Assembly (NCBI GenBank): GCA_017935345.1
Contig: JAGBHU010000038.1
Location: forward strand, 1-64,000
Direction of reading: 5' to 3'
Length of the DNA: 64,000 nucleotides
Source: Coprococcus sp.
Lineage (GTDB): Bacteria > Bacillota > Clostridia > Lachnospirales > Lachnospiraceae
Within the stretch, counting starts at the first letter, position 1, and every line of letters starts with the position of its first letter. Position numbers and translations under genes: made by a program. This document shows positions 54,967 to 63,975 of the stretch, piece after piece. Below the pieces are notes generated by a model. The model saw only the letters and a list, made by a program, of their open reading frames with translations. It had not been told where the DNA came from and ran no database searches.

Positions 54967-55215
54967 TGATACCGGACGTTATGACTTGCTATATATTGTT
55001 TTTAAGAATCGCTTGCGCTTGTAAAATACGTAGCGGTACTAAGCTCAAAAAACACTTCGCCAAGTACCGACGTATTTTAATATTCTTCAAACAATATATA
55101 GCAAATCCTAACTGTTTTTTCATTATATGAAAGGCTGTTTGTATGATTGCACAGTGCGAGACATATCTTAAATACTACTAAAAAATCAATGATATAAAAT
55201 GAATGAATTTGTTAT
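54967..55215. repeat. Intergenic repeat, copy B, carrying an inserted palindrome
   Basis: Shares TGATACCGGACGTT (54967-54980), CCTAACTGTTTTTT (55107-55120), CATTATATGAAAG and TATAAAATGAAT with 17719-17866. The hairpin arms GACTTGC/GCAAATC enclose a palindrome of about 110 bp at 54990-55100. No gene is seen in 54777-55329. Confidence 0.75.
54990..55100 (-). repeat. Palindromic dispersed repeat, inverted copy
   Basis: Begins and ends with TATATATTG/CAATATATA. Its reverse complement matches 44830-44942 closely: TTTGAAGAATATTAAAATAC, GTACTT, CTACGTATTTTACAA and GCGCAAGCG are shared. Both arms can pair over most of their length. Confidence 0.85.
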
Positions 55216-55285
55216 ACATTGATTATCTATTCGGCTTTTATTATGCATGATTAAAGAACAGTTGCTCTCTTAATCTACATTTTAG

Positions 55286-55314
55286 TTGACACAACATTTT
55301 GAAAAAAGTATATT
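55286..55314 (+). promoter_or_regulatory. Promoter of the glycosyltransferase/UDP-sugar operon
   Basis: TTGACA (55286-55291), a 17-base spacer, TATATT (55309-55314), 30 bases before ATG 55345. Confidence 0.8.
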
Positions 55315-55344
55315 TATTATATCAATAAAATGGAGAATACTATA

Positions 55345-56088
55345 ATGACTGGAAATCACAAAAATGACATTACGCTTTCCGTCGTAATGCCTGCATATAA
55401 TGAAGGGAAACACATATATGACAATCTGCTGACCACCAGCAGTATCTTATCCACTTTTCTGAAGCGATATGAGATTATTGCAGTAAATGACGGCAGCAGC
55501 GACAATACAGAAGAACAGATAACCTTAGCAGCAGCACATGACCTTCATATCATTGCTTCCGGCTATCCTGAGAATCAGGGAAAGGGACATGCCATATCAC
55601 ATGGAATCGCACAGTCCCGAGGGGTTTATACCGCATTTCTGGATTCCGACCTTGAGCTAAGTCCAAAGCTTCTGAAATCCTATCTCAAGGAACTGAAGGA
55701 ACATGATGCCGATATTGTTATCGGTTCCAAACAGCATCCGGATTCCAAGCTGGAATACCCTCTACTCAGAAAAATCATGAGCTATGGATATTACATTATG
55801 TTAAAGCTTATGTTTCATCTGAATATACACGATACCCAGACCGGAATTAAACTGTTTAAATCTTCTGTCATTAAACCGATTGCAGCAGAACTTACTACCG
55901 ATGGCTATGCGTTTGATATTGAAATCCTTTTAGCCGCCCATAAACAGGGCTGCAGGATAATAGAAGCACCTATCGAGCTTAACTACAGCCGTGATGATAC
56001 AAAAGACGGACGACGTATCAAAATAAAAGACATTATAAAGGTATTTAAAGATACCCTTGCAATCAGACGTAAATATAAAAACAGATAA
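55345..56088 (+). CDS. Family 2 glycosyltransferase (dolichyl-phosphate-glucose-synthase-like)
   Basis: A 247-residue GT2 enzyme resembling eukaryotic ALG5 and bacterial polyprenyl-phosphate hexose synthases. It has SVVMPAYNEGKHIYDNLLTT (residues about 11-30), IIAVNDGSSDNTEEQ, NQGKGHAISHGI, the DXD-type metal site in FLDSDLELSP, and DTQTGIKLFKSSV. No membrane helix is seen, unlike DPM-type fusions. ATG 55345 is preferred because GGAGA lies 8 bases upstream; ATG 55330 has no such site. It probably transfers a sugar from a UDP donor, perhaps produced by the next gene. Confidence 0.88.
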   Translation: MTGNHKNDITLSVVMPAYNEGKHIYDNLLTTSSILSTFLKRYEIIAVNDGSSDNTEEQITLAAAHDLHIIASGYPENQGKGHAISHGIAQSRGVYTAFLDSDLELSPKLLKSYLKELKEHDADIVIGSKQHPDSKLEYPLLRKIMSYGYYIMLKLMFHLNIHDTQTGIKLFKSSVIKPIAAELTTDGYAFDIEILLAAHKQGCRIIEAPIELNYSRDDTKDGRRIKIKDIIKVFKDTLAIRRKYKNR

Positions 56089-56111
56089 ATTTCAGAAACG
56101 GAGATATACGA

Positions 56112-57332
56112 ATGGATTATAAAAAAGCATATGACATCTTGGAAAAATACGACCAACTGCATATATTAAAGCATTATGAATCCCTGACTGCCGAAATGCA
56201 GAAAAATCTGCTTGCCCAGATAGACGAAATTGATTTTTCTGTATTAGATGCATTGAAGGATGAAAAAAACGAATACAAGGATATCCAGCCGGTTGCCGCA
56301 TTACAGATGGATAAAATTGAAGAAAATAAACAGCTCTATGAAGCAAAAGGCATTACGGCAATCAAAAACGGAGAATTGGCGCTGGTACTGCTTGCCGGAG
56401 GCCAGGGTACAAGACTTGGATACGACGGTCCGAAAGGCACTCTTAACGTAGGCAAAACAAGGGATTTATTTATATTCCAACTGCTGATAGAGCATACCCT
56501 TGACGTAGTAAAACAGACTGATACATGGATTCCCTTCTATATTATGACAAGTGACAAAAACCACGACGAAACAAAGTCCTTCTTTAAAGCACATAACTAT
56601 TTCGGTTATCATGCGGACTATATTCATTTCTTTCGTCAGGAAATGGTGCCATCTGTAGATTTTGAGGGTAAAATATATCTTGAAAATCCCGGTCAGATAT
56701 GTCTGTCACCAAACGGGAATGGGGGTTGGTTTTCTTCTCTTTGCAAAGCCGGACACCTCAAAAATATTCTTAATGCAAACATAAAATATATCAATGTATT
56801 TTCTGTAGATAATGTGCTGCAGCGGATTGCCGACCCGGTATTTCTTGGTGCAGTGCTTGCGGAAGGCTATGAGTCAGGCGGAAAAGTAGTAAAGAAAGCA
56901 AATCCTGATGAAAGGGTTGGCGTACTGTGTACAAACAACGGAAAGCCGTATATCGTGGAATACTATGAGCTAACCGACAAAATGCGTAATCAACGGGATG
57001 AAAACGGCGATTATGCTTATAACTACGGTGTAATTCTCAACTATATCTTTCCTGTCAGGCTTCTTGTAAAAATTATGAATGAGCATATGCCTCTTCATAT
57101 CGTAAAGAAAGCCATTCCATACATGAATGAAAATGGCGAATATATAAAACCGACAGAACCAAACGGTTACAAATTCGAAACATTAGCGCTTGACATGATA
57201 GCATATATGGGAACATGCCTTCCATTTGAGATAGAACGTGACAGGGAATTTGCCCCGATAAAAAATGCTACCGGTGTTGATTCCATCGAAACCGCCCGTG
57301 CACTTCTTGTCCAAAACGGCTATACATTATAA
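56112..57332 (+). CDS. UDPGP-family UDP-sugar pyrophosphorylase
   Basis: A 406-residue nucleotidyltransferase of the UAP1/UDPGP family, more common in eukaryotes than GalU/GlmU types. The N-terminal helical region (1-85) precedes LALVLLAGGQGTRLGYDGPKG (about 94-114), the uridine- and metal-binding loop, then LSPNGNGGWFSSLCKAGHL, VFSVDNVLQRIADPVFLGAV and KPTEPNGYKFETLALDMIAY. It makes UDP-N-acetylhexosamine or UDP-glucose; the exact sugar cannot be read from sequence. Starts 23 bases after the GT2 gene, with GGAGA in between. Confidence 0.9.
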   Translation: MDYKKAYDILEKYDQLHILKHYESLTAEMQKNLLAQIDEIDFSVLDALKDEKNEYKDIQPVAALQMDKIEENKQLYEAKGITAIKNGELALVLLAGGQGTRLGYDGPKGTLNVGKTRDLFIFQLLIEHTLDVVKQTDTWIPFYIMTSDKNHDETKSFFKAHNYFGYHADYIHFFRQEMVPSVDFEGKIYLENPGQICLSPNGNGGWFSSLCKAGHLKNILNANIKYINVFSVDNVLQRIADPVFLGAVLAEGYESGGKVVKKANPDERVGVLCTNNGKPYIVEYYELTDKMRNQRDENGDYAYNYGVILNYIFPVRLLVKIMNEHMPLHIVKKAIPYMNENGEYIKPTEPNGYKFETLALDMIAYMGTCLPFEIERDREFAPIKNATGVDSIETARALLVQNGYTL

Positions 57333-57343
57333 TAAGCACAATG

Positions 57344-57390
57344 AAAAAGCTGCCGCTCGTGAAATTTTATTCCACAAACGGCAGCTTTTT
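57344..57390. terminator. Bidirectional terminator
   Basis: AAAAAGCTGCCG (57344-57355) and CGGCAGCTTTTT (57379-57390) form a perfect 12-base stem. It serves the UDP-sugar gene and the converging ribbon-helix-helix gene, whose stop codon overlaps it. Confidence 0.9.
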
Positions 57391-57589
57391 AATGATGCTT
57401 ATTTTCCTGTTCATCTTCTTCTATCATCTTATTGATAATCTCCCGTACAATCTGGGACATGGAAAGCTTTTTCTTTTTAGCATATGCATTTAATCTGTCA
57501 TGTGTCTCCGTGTCTATCCTAAGTCGGAGTATTGTATCTTTTCTCTTATCCGTAGGTCTGCCGGGACCTCTCTTTTTGCACTCTTCCAT
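57389..57589 (-). CDS. Small ribbon-helix-helix protein with AT-hook-like segment
   Basis: About 66 residues from ATG 57589, which follows GAGGAG closely; a TTG seven codons upstream is less likely. The N-terminus KKRGPGRPTDKRK contains GRP flanked by basic residues, like an AT-hook. The rest (DTILRLRIDTETHDRLNAYA, KKKKLSMSQIVREIINKMIE) has the beta-helix-helix pattern of CopG/Arc DNA-binding proteins. No toxin partner is adjacent. It follows the sugar transferase by 39 bases on the same strand and may regulate local surface-polysaccharide genes. Confidence 0.8.
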   Translation of the reverse strand: MEECKKRGPGRPTDKRKDTILRLRIDTETHDRLNAYAKKKKLSMSQIVREIINKMIEEDEQENKHH

Positions 57590-57628
57590 CCTTCTCCTCT
57601 CTTTTTCCAATAGCTTTATGCAATCTCC

Positions 57629-59071
57629 CTAGTAGAAAGAATCCTCTGATTCATCAAGTTCAGCCGGTTTCTGTACCAACGGTGCCGGCGGTTTTTTATC
57701 CTCTCTGATTGCAGTCGTCTGATTTGAGTCAATACCTTCCGTATTTTCTTTCTGGAATAAAATCTTGAAGGTAAGCATAATCAGCTTAATATCAAGCCAT
57801 ATGGAATACTGCTCATAATATGTCAAATCCAGTTTTACTTTATCTCTTGGCGTAGTGTTATATTTTCCATATACCTGTGCATAGCCTGTAAGACCCGCTT
57901 TCATCTTCAGTCTGTATTCAAACTCAGGAAACGTCTCTTTATAAAGCTCCGCAATTTCCGGTCTCTCAGGTCTTGGCCCTACCATGGACATGTCACCCTT
58001 CAATATATTAAATATCTGCGGCAATTCATCCAAATGAAGCTTTCTTATCACTCTGCCTACAGGCGTTATTCTGTCATCATGCTTTTTTGCAAGCTGTGCA
58101 CCATTTACTTCAGAATCCATCCGCATACTTCTAAACTTTATGATTTTAAAGTGCCTGCCGTTCAAGGTCAGTCTCTCCTGCTTATAAAATACGGGACCGC
58201 CGTCATACAGCTTGATAGCCAGTGCAATTATAATCATAAATGGAGATGCCAAAACCAGCATAATCAGGGAACAAACAATATCAAGAATCCTCTTAAATAT
58301 CATATCCTCACCGGTAAGTCCCTGGTTTCTGGAAAGCAATAACGGTGTATCAAATAAATGAATTGGCTCTGCCCCCAAAATAATGATATCCGACAGCTTA
58401 GGAACAACATAAGAACGTATCGAATGTTCAAAACAATATTTCACAAGCTCATTTCTGATATATGCCTTTGTTTCACAAAGGATAACACCCTCATACTGTA
58501 ATATTTTTTCTTTGATTACCTGCTCGCCCTCGCTGACATGGATTCTGTCCTCGATAACATATTTATCCTTACGTGCATTGATCTTATCGATAAATTCCAC
58601 AGGCGTTTTATATCCATATACAAGGAGCAGATGTCTTGGGGGATAAAATTTTGCATACAAAAATCTACATGCAAAAACCCATACCACAATGGCTATAAGC
58701 TCCCAGAATGTATACCTGATTAACATTAGCGGATTAATATAGTCACGGCATACGATACACAGTTGTACATATGCTACAACATTTGCACAAAGCAGTGAAA
58801 TGATCTGTGAGTAAAATACATCAATCAGTCGCAAAAAACCTACACGATAACCACCATACAGCTTGGTAAACAGAAAAACAATAAGTCCATACATACCAAT
58901 AACCGCCCAGTTACCTCTTCTGAAGAAAGGCAGTTCAATACCTTCCGAATAGTACAGATACCACATGCGTCCAAACAAGTACAGTTCTACGGCAAGCAAT
59001 ACGATACCTTCCGAAAATGTAATGATTCTTTTATAGATATCCCGTTTTTTTACAGGTCTGTTCTCTTCCAT
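57629..59071 (-). CDS. Polyprenyl glycosylphosphotransferase (WcaJ/EpsL-type)
   Basis: Transfers a sugar phosphate to undecaprenyl phosphate, the first membrane step of a surface polysaccharide. The 480-residue protein has about four N-terminal helices (residues about 12-130), a nucleotide-binding-like middle domain (about 135-245), a fifth helix and the Bac_transf catalytic domain (about 265-455). Catalytic-domain motifs are KRILDIVCSLIMLVLASPF, KFRSMRMDSE and LDELPQIFNILKGDMSMVGP. A short disordered tail contains a proline-rich segment. Only one committed sugar transferase is seen here; assembly genes must be elsewhere. Confidence 0.92.
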   Translation of the reverse strand: MEENRPVKKRDIYKRIITFSEGIVLLAVELYLFGRMWYLYYSEGIELPFFRRGNWAVIGMYGLIVFLFTKLYGGYRVGFLRLIDVFYSQIISLLCANVVAYVQLCIVCRDYINPLMLIRYTFWELIAIVVWVFACRFLYAKFYPPRHLLLVYGYKTPVEFIDKINARKDKYVIEDRIHVSEGEQVIKEKILQYEGVILCETKAYIRNELVKYCFEHSIRSYVVPKLSDIIILGAEPIHLFDTPLLLSRNQGLTGEDMIFKRILDIVCSLIMLVLASPFMIIIALAIKLYDGGPVFYKQERLTLNGRHFKIIKFRSMRMDSEVNGAQLAKKHDDRITPVGRVIRKLHLDELPQIFNILKGDMSMVGPRPERPEIAELYKETFPEFEYRLKMKAGLTGYAQVYGKYNTTPRDKVKLDLTYYEQYSIWLDIKLIMLTFKILFQKENTEGIDSNQTTAIREDKKPPAPLVQKPAELDESEDSFY

Positions 59072-59123
59072 AATATTATCCTTTTTTAATTCGTCTGTTC
59101 TTACAGATTAAAATGATCCCAAG

Positions 59124-60554
59124 TTACAACAGTTCTCTAAGCATCTTATTGACAGATGCCGGGTCTGCCTTTCCCTTCATCGCCTTCATAACCTGTCCCA
59201 CCAAAGCACCGAGAGCTTTCTCCTTACCGCCTCTGTAGTCCTCTACTGCTTTCGGATTATTTGCGACAGCTTCCTCACATGCCGTACGCAAAGCGCCCTC
59301 ATCGTTTACCGTCGCAAGTCCATGCTCCTTTACATACGCTTCCGGTTCTATATCCTCTGTAAATATCTTTTCAAATACTTCTTTGGCAACGCTTCCGTTT
59401 ATTTTCTTATCATCTGTCATCTTGATAAGGCTTGCCAGATTCTTTGCACTAAAGGAAAGACCGTCAGCATCTATCTGATGCTCCTTCATCAGACGCATGG
59501 TCTCAACCATCAGCCAGTTCGATACCTTTTTAGGCTGTGCACCGAGCGCAATCGTCTCCTCAAATATATCAGCCAGCTTTTTGCTATTGGTGATAATATC
59601 AATATCATAATCCGGAATCTGATACTCCTCTTTATACCGTATTCTCTTTTCATCCCTGAATTCAGGCTGATTATTACGAATTTCTTTCAGCCATTCGTCA
59701 CTGATATGAATCGGAACAAGGTCAGGGTCAGGGAAATATCTGTAATCCTGCGCATCCTCTTTTGAACGCATCGCATAGGAATACTCCTTTGTATCATCCC
59801 ATCTCCTTGTTTCCTGAATAACAGGCTCACCCGATTCGATTAAATCAATCTGACGTTCTCTTTCATTTTCAATTGCTCTCGCTATTGCCTTAAAAGAATT
59901 CAGATTTTTTGTCTCTGTTCTTGTGCCAAATTCTTCTGAGCCGACCTCTCTTACCGACAGATTTACGTCCGCTCTCATAGAACCCTCATTTAATTTGCAA
60001 TCTGAAGCACCGAGATATTGGATAATCAATCTCAGCTTCTCAAGATATGCGATAACCTCTTCCGCGGAACGCATATCCGGTTCGGATACAATCTCTATCA
60101 GCGGTACTCCTGAACGGTTGAAATCGACAAGTGAGCTGTCTGTATATGGATCGTGTACCAGCTTACCGGCATCCTCCTCCATATGTATCTCATGGATTCT
60201 TACATATTTCTTCTTCCCGTCAACCTCTATCTCTACTTTACCGTCACGACAAATCGGATAATAAAGCTGTGATATCTGATAATTCTGAGGATTGTCCGGA
60301 TAAAAATAATTTTTTCTGTCAAACTTACAGTTTCTGGTTATTGTACAGTTTGTTGCAAGACCAACCGCAACAGCCTTCTCTACAACACCTTTATTCAATA
60401 CAGGAAGTGAACCCGGCATACCTGTACATACAGGACAGGTATGTGTATTCGGTGCACCGCCGAATTCCGTACTGCATCCGCAGAATATCTTTGTCTTTGT
60501 AGCAAGCTCTACATGAACTTCAAGTCCAATGACTGTTTCATATGTTTTTCCCAT
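59124..60554 (-). CDS. gatB: Aspartyl/glutamyl-tRNA amidotransferase subunit B
   Basis: Phosphorylates mischarged Glu-tRNA-Gln or Asp-tRNA-Asn for amidation. The 476-residue protein contains VIGLEVHVELATKTKIFCGC (residues 8-27), zinc-site cysteines (CGCSTEFG, CPVCTGMPGSLPVLN), DRKNYFYPDNPQNYQISQ, RSGVPLIEIVSEPDM and a C-terminal tRNA-binding helical domain. Starts 3 bases after the gatA stop; last gene of gatCAB. Confidence 0.97.
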   Translation of the reverse strand: MGKTYETVIGLEVHVELATKTKIFCGCSTEFGGAPNTHTCPVCTGMPGSLPVLNKGVVEKAVAVGLATNCTITRNCKFDRKNYFYPDNPQNYQISQLYYPICRDGKVEIEVDGKKKYVRIHEIHMEEDAGKLVHDPYTDSSLVDFNRSGVPLIEIVSEPDMRSAEEVIAYLEKLRLIIQYLGASDCKLNEGSMRADVNLSVREVGSEEFGTRTETKNLNSFKAIARAIENERERQIDLIESGEPVIQETRRWDDTKEYSYAMRSKEDAQDYRYFPDPDLVPIHISDEWLKEIRNNQPEFRDEKRIRYKEEYQIPDYDIDIITNSKKLADIFEETIALGAQPKKVSNWLMVETMRLMKEHQIDADGLSFSAKNLASLIKMTDDKKINGSVAKEVFEKIFTEDIEPEAYVKEHGLATVNDEGALRTACEEAVANNPKAVEDYRGGKEKALGALVGQVMKAMKGKADPASVNKMLRELL

Positions 60555-60557
60555 ATC

Positions 60558-62030
60558 TTACAGCCCCCTTTCACAAACACCGGCAGGTCTTTTATATGCT
60601 CTGGTCTGCTCATACGCATATGCCGCCCTGATTATTTTTTTCTCTTCAAACGCATTTCCAACCATCTGAAGTCCTATCGGCATACCGTTCCTGTCGTATC
60701 CGCATGGAAGTGATATGCCCGGAAGTCCTGCCAGATTTACCGGAACAGTATATACATCTCCCAAATACATCTTTATCGGGTCAGAAAGTGATTCTCCTAA
60801 TTTAAGTGCCGTCGTAGGCGCTACAGGGCCCATAATAATATCATATTTTTCAAATGCCTTATCATATGCCTGCTTAATCAGTGCCTTAACCTTAAGCGCT
60901 TTTACATAGTATGCGTCATAATATCCTGAACTAAGCACAAATGAGCCTAACATAATTCTTCTTTTCACCTCAGCACCGAAGCCCTCTGAACGGCTCTTCT
61001 TGTACATATTGTGCAAATCGGTATAGCTGTCTGTTCTGTATCCGTATTTTACACCGTCAAAACGCTCAAGATTTGAGCTGGCTTCCGCAGACGCAATGAT
61101 ATAATATGCAGGAATGGCATATTCTACCATACCAAGGTCAAACTCCTCAACGATAGCACCTTTACGCTTCAATACTTCCGCAGCCTGATAGACCGCTTCC
61201 TTGATTTCAGGATCAAGTCCGTCCGTAAAATAATCCCTCGGAAGTCCGATTTTCAATCCTTTCACATCATCACATAATGCTGATGTAAAATCATTATCCG
61301 TTCTGTTAACTGACGTAGAATCCTTTGAATCATACTGTGATATGATCTCAAGAATGGTTGCACAGTCTGTCACATCTTTTGCCAAAGGTCCTATCTGGTC
61401 AAGAGACGAACCATATGCAATCAATCCGTATCTTGATACTCTTCCATATGTCGGCTTAATACCTGTAACACCACAAAATGACGCAGGCTGTCTGATGGAA
61501 CCACCTGTATCAGAACCAAGTGCACACGGTACCTCCTCTGCTGCAACTGCTGCCGCAGAACCACCTGATGAACCGCCCGGAACTCTGCTGATATCCCATG
61601 GATTTTTCGTTTCACCATAATACGATGTCTCTGTCGTACTACCCATGGCAAACTCATCCATATTTGTCTTTCCGATTATAACCGCACCTGCTTCCATAAG
61701 CTTTAATACGGCATCCGATGTATAAGTCGGAACAAAGTTAGATAAAATTTTTGATGAACAACTGGTCAGGACACCTTCCTGACACATATTGTCCTTTATT
61801 GCAATCGGAACACCTGCAAGAGGTCCTGTTAATTCGCCTGCATCTATCTTCTTCTGAATTTCCTCCGCCTGAGAAATAGCACCTTCCCTGTCAACCGTAA
61901 CAAAACAGTTATATTCCTTATCATACTTCTCTATACTTTCAAGGCAAGCCTTGACTGCTTCAACTACGCCTATCTCTCCTGCCTTAATCTTCCTGCCAAT
62001 TTCGGTGGCAGTCATACTCATGATATCCAT
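60558..62030 (-). CDS. gatA: Aspartyl/glutamyl-tRNA amidotransferase subunit A
   Basis: The glutaminase subunit releasing ammonia for transamidation. The 490-residue amidase-family protein has the Ser-cisSer-Lys triad: Lys in PIAIKDNMCQEG (about 77), VPGGSSGGSAAAVAA and LGSDTGGSIRQPASFCG. It ends YAYEQTRAYKRPAG as expected. The gap from gatC is 12 bases. Its presence implies that Gln-tRNA and/or Asn-tRNA is made by the indirect route. Confidence 0.97.
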   Translation of the reverse strand: MDIMSMTATEIGRKIKAGEIGVVEAVKACLESIEKYDKEYNCFVTVDREGAISQAEEIQKKIDAGELTGPLAGVPIAIKDNMCQEGVLTSCSSKILSNFVPTYTSDAVLKLMEAGAVIIGKTNMDEFAMGSTTETSYYGETKNPWDISRVPGGSSGGSAAAVAAEEVPCALGSDTGGSIRQPASFCGVTGIKPTYGRVSRYGLIAYGSSLDQIGPLAKDVTDCATILEIISQYDSKDSTSVNRTDNDFTSALCDDVKGLKIGLPRDYFTDGLDPEIKEAVYQAAEVLKRKGAIVEEFDLGMVEYAIPAYYIIASAEASSNLERFDGVKYGYRTDSYTDLHNMYKKSRSEGFGAEVKRRIMLGSFVLSSGYYDAYYVKALKVKALIKQAYDKAFEKYDIIMGPVAPTTALKLGESLSDPIKMYLGDVYTVPVNLAGLPGISLPCGYDRNGMPIGLQMVGNAFEEKKIIRAAYAYEQTRAYKRPAGVCERGL

Positions 62031-62042
62031 CTATGCTACCCC

Positions 62043-62330
62043 CTAATCAAATGTCTTTGGCACCTTATAGCAGCCATCCTTCTGCTCAGGTGCATTCTTA
62101 AGAAGATTATCTCTATTGTCTCCGTTTATAACGACATCCTCACGAAAAACATTATTATATGAAAATGTATGGCTCATCGCCTCTACATTTTCCGTGTCAA
62201 GCTCATTCAACTTGCTTACATAATCAAGCATATCTGACATATCCTTTTTCGCCTGCAGCTTCTCCTCATCAGACAGCTCAAGCTTCGCCAGAATACCTAC
62301 ATAATCGATTGTCTCGTCTGTAATTGTCAT
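62043..62330 (-). CDS. gatC: Aspartyl/glutamyl-tRNA amidotransferase subunit C
   Basis: The 95-residue belt subunit stabilising GatA-GatB. It shows IDYVGILAKLELSDEEK at the N-terminus, VSKLNELDTENVEAMSHTF in the middle and the C-terminal VPKTFD (VPKxx[FI]D motif). First gene of gatCAB; ATG 62330 follows AGGAG by 8 bases. Confidence 0.95.
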   Translation of the reverse strand: MTITDETIDYVGILAKLELSDEEKLQAKKDMSDMLDYVSKLNELDTENVEAMSHTFSYNNVFREDVVINGDNRDNLLKNAPEQKDGCYKVPKTFD

Positions 62331-62397
62331 GACCTGTTCTCCTATTTTACGTCAATTAATTAAGTAACTACTATATACTCCGTTAGATATTAGCACA

Positions 62398-63975
62398 TTA
62401 AATACGCATTTGCAAGTATTCGGCTATTCTACGGGAGTTGTCTGAATCCGTATATTTGAAATAGTTTTGATACAGATTCTCATACACATCCTTATTTCTA
62501 AAGCCGTCTGCCGCATACCAGTCTATCGCAGCAATCAGTCCTTCTGCATCCAAAACCTTATCTCCGAACAATTCATTATCCATATTCATATAGCTTCCCT
62601 GAGATTCTATATACTGCGGTAAATCAAACTGATAGAATACAACAGGCTTATGCTGATAAAATACATCCCATGATACCGAAGAATAGTCGGTAACAAGCAT
62701 TTTACATCTCATAATAAGCTGATTCAGCGGTTCATCTCCGAACCCTACGATACGCACTCTTCTTCCCATAGAATCAAATTCATTGATATACTCCCTGAAT
62801 TTCGGATGAATATAAAAACAGAGCTGGAGATTTCTTCTTTCAAGTACCTCTATCAATTCAGGAGAGCTAAGGAATTCCTTATACCGTTTATAATATTCGC
62901 TTTGTGCAAAGGTCTCATCATCTACCTCCTCAAGCCAGTTTCTCCATGTAGGCATAACGAGTACCATGTTATAATCGATGCCACCCGGAATAATGCTGTT
63001 TGATTTGTCCGTCAAAACATCCCATCTGGCAAGACCTGTGACCGCTATTTCATCTTCCTCATAGCCAAAGTTTTTCTGAACGATATTCTTTTCATAATCG
63101 GAAGAAACAATAAATAAGTTACAGGAACCGATTTGCCCCTTACCATAAATATGCTCAACTCTCTTGAGACCTAATACACCATGCTGTAAAAATACAAGCG
63201 GCGTATTTCTAATCATATGCTCTATCATGCTCATCCTCATACGCCATGCATATACATGCTTTCTTGTATCCGTACTGACAAAATACTTTGCAGCAAGCAT
63301 ATAAAGCTTATGCTTCAACGACATAAACCCAATAATATTGTTTTTATACGGAAGCAGATTGTCCATATCCTTTGACCGGCTGTCTATTACATAATAAATA
63401 TTGGCCCCCCATGTCTCCTCCATTTTATTGTCCATACAATATTTGAAGAAATAGAAGCCATTATCCTCCGCCATCTGACAAAACTTCTCATACACAAGAA
63501 TGATATTTTTTTTCTTCAGTACCGGCTTCATCATAAAATAGAGCAACAGCACAAAGGCCTCCCCGATACGAAACCAAAGCGTATCATTTTCTGTATACTC
63601 CCTGTACTGAAATGCCAAATCAACCTCCGGTGTTATGTATGGATGCATAAACATACCCGTCGACCTGTCTTTGTATTTCCCGTCATATAACGGAAACCGT
63701 ATCATATTCCGGAGCCTGCCTACAGAAATGCACTCCTCGCCCTTTTCCGTTATGGCATATACATCCCAATAAATAACCTTTAAGTCAATGGCTGCCAAAT
63801 TCAGCTTGGCACTCCACTTGTTATTTCCACGTTTTTTAATATCAAATTCATACTGGCAGTCATCCTTGCTCAGCTTGCTTCTATATCGCAATACAAGTCC
63901 GTTTAATTCCTTATCACCGTTTATTCGTAAATACAATGTTCTCCTAAAGAACCATAATCCTGTTAAAGTAAACAT
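62398..63975 (-). CDS. CDP-glycerol glycerophosphotransferase-family protein
   Basis: A 525-residue enzyme of the TagB/TagF family, which polymerises or primes glycerol-phosphate chains of teichoic-acid-like polymers. The N-terminal roughly 130 residues form a beta-rich accessory domain; the catalytic part (about 150-525) contains NTPLVFLQHGVLGLKRVEH, VTGLARWDVLTDK, the conserved CKMLVTDYSSVSWDVFYQHK and KPVVFYQFDL. The conserved histidines (QHGV, IHPKFR) are present. ATG 63975 is chosen because GGGAG lies 5-6 bases upstream; GTG 63987 lacks such a site. It is transcribed toward gatCAB. Confidence 0.9.
   Translation of the reverse strand: MFTLTGLWFFRRTLYLRINGDKELNGLVLRYRSKLSKDDCQYEFDIKKRGNNKWSAKLNLAAIDLKVIYWDVYAITEKGEECISVGRLRNMIRFPLYDGKYKDRSTGMFMHPYITPEVDLAFQYREYTENDTLWFRIGEAFVLLLYFMMKPVLKKKNIILVYEKFCQMAEDNGFYFFKYCMDNKMEETWGANIYYVIDSRSKDMDNLLPYKNNIIGFMSLKHKLYMLAAKYFVSTDTRKHVYAWRMRMSMIEHMIRNTPLVFLQHGVLGLKRVEHIYGKGQIGSCNLFIVSSDYEKNIVQKNFGYEEDEIAVTGLARWDVLTDKSNSIIPGGIDYNMVLVMPTWRNWLEEVDDETFAQSEYYKRYKEFLSSPELIEVLERRNLQLCFYIHPKFREYINEFDSMGRRVRIVGFGDEPLNQLIMRCKMLVTDYSSVSWDVFYQHKPVVFYQFDLPQYIESQGSYMNMDNELFGDKVLDAEGLIAAIDWYAADGFRNKDVYENLYQNYFKYTDSDNSRRIAEYLQMRI

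Noticed and set aside
54967..55215. CRISPR or tRNA-like structure in this intergenic region
   Set aside because: No regular repeat-spacer pattern and no cloverleaf; it is explained by the two nested repeats.
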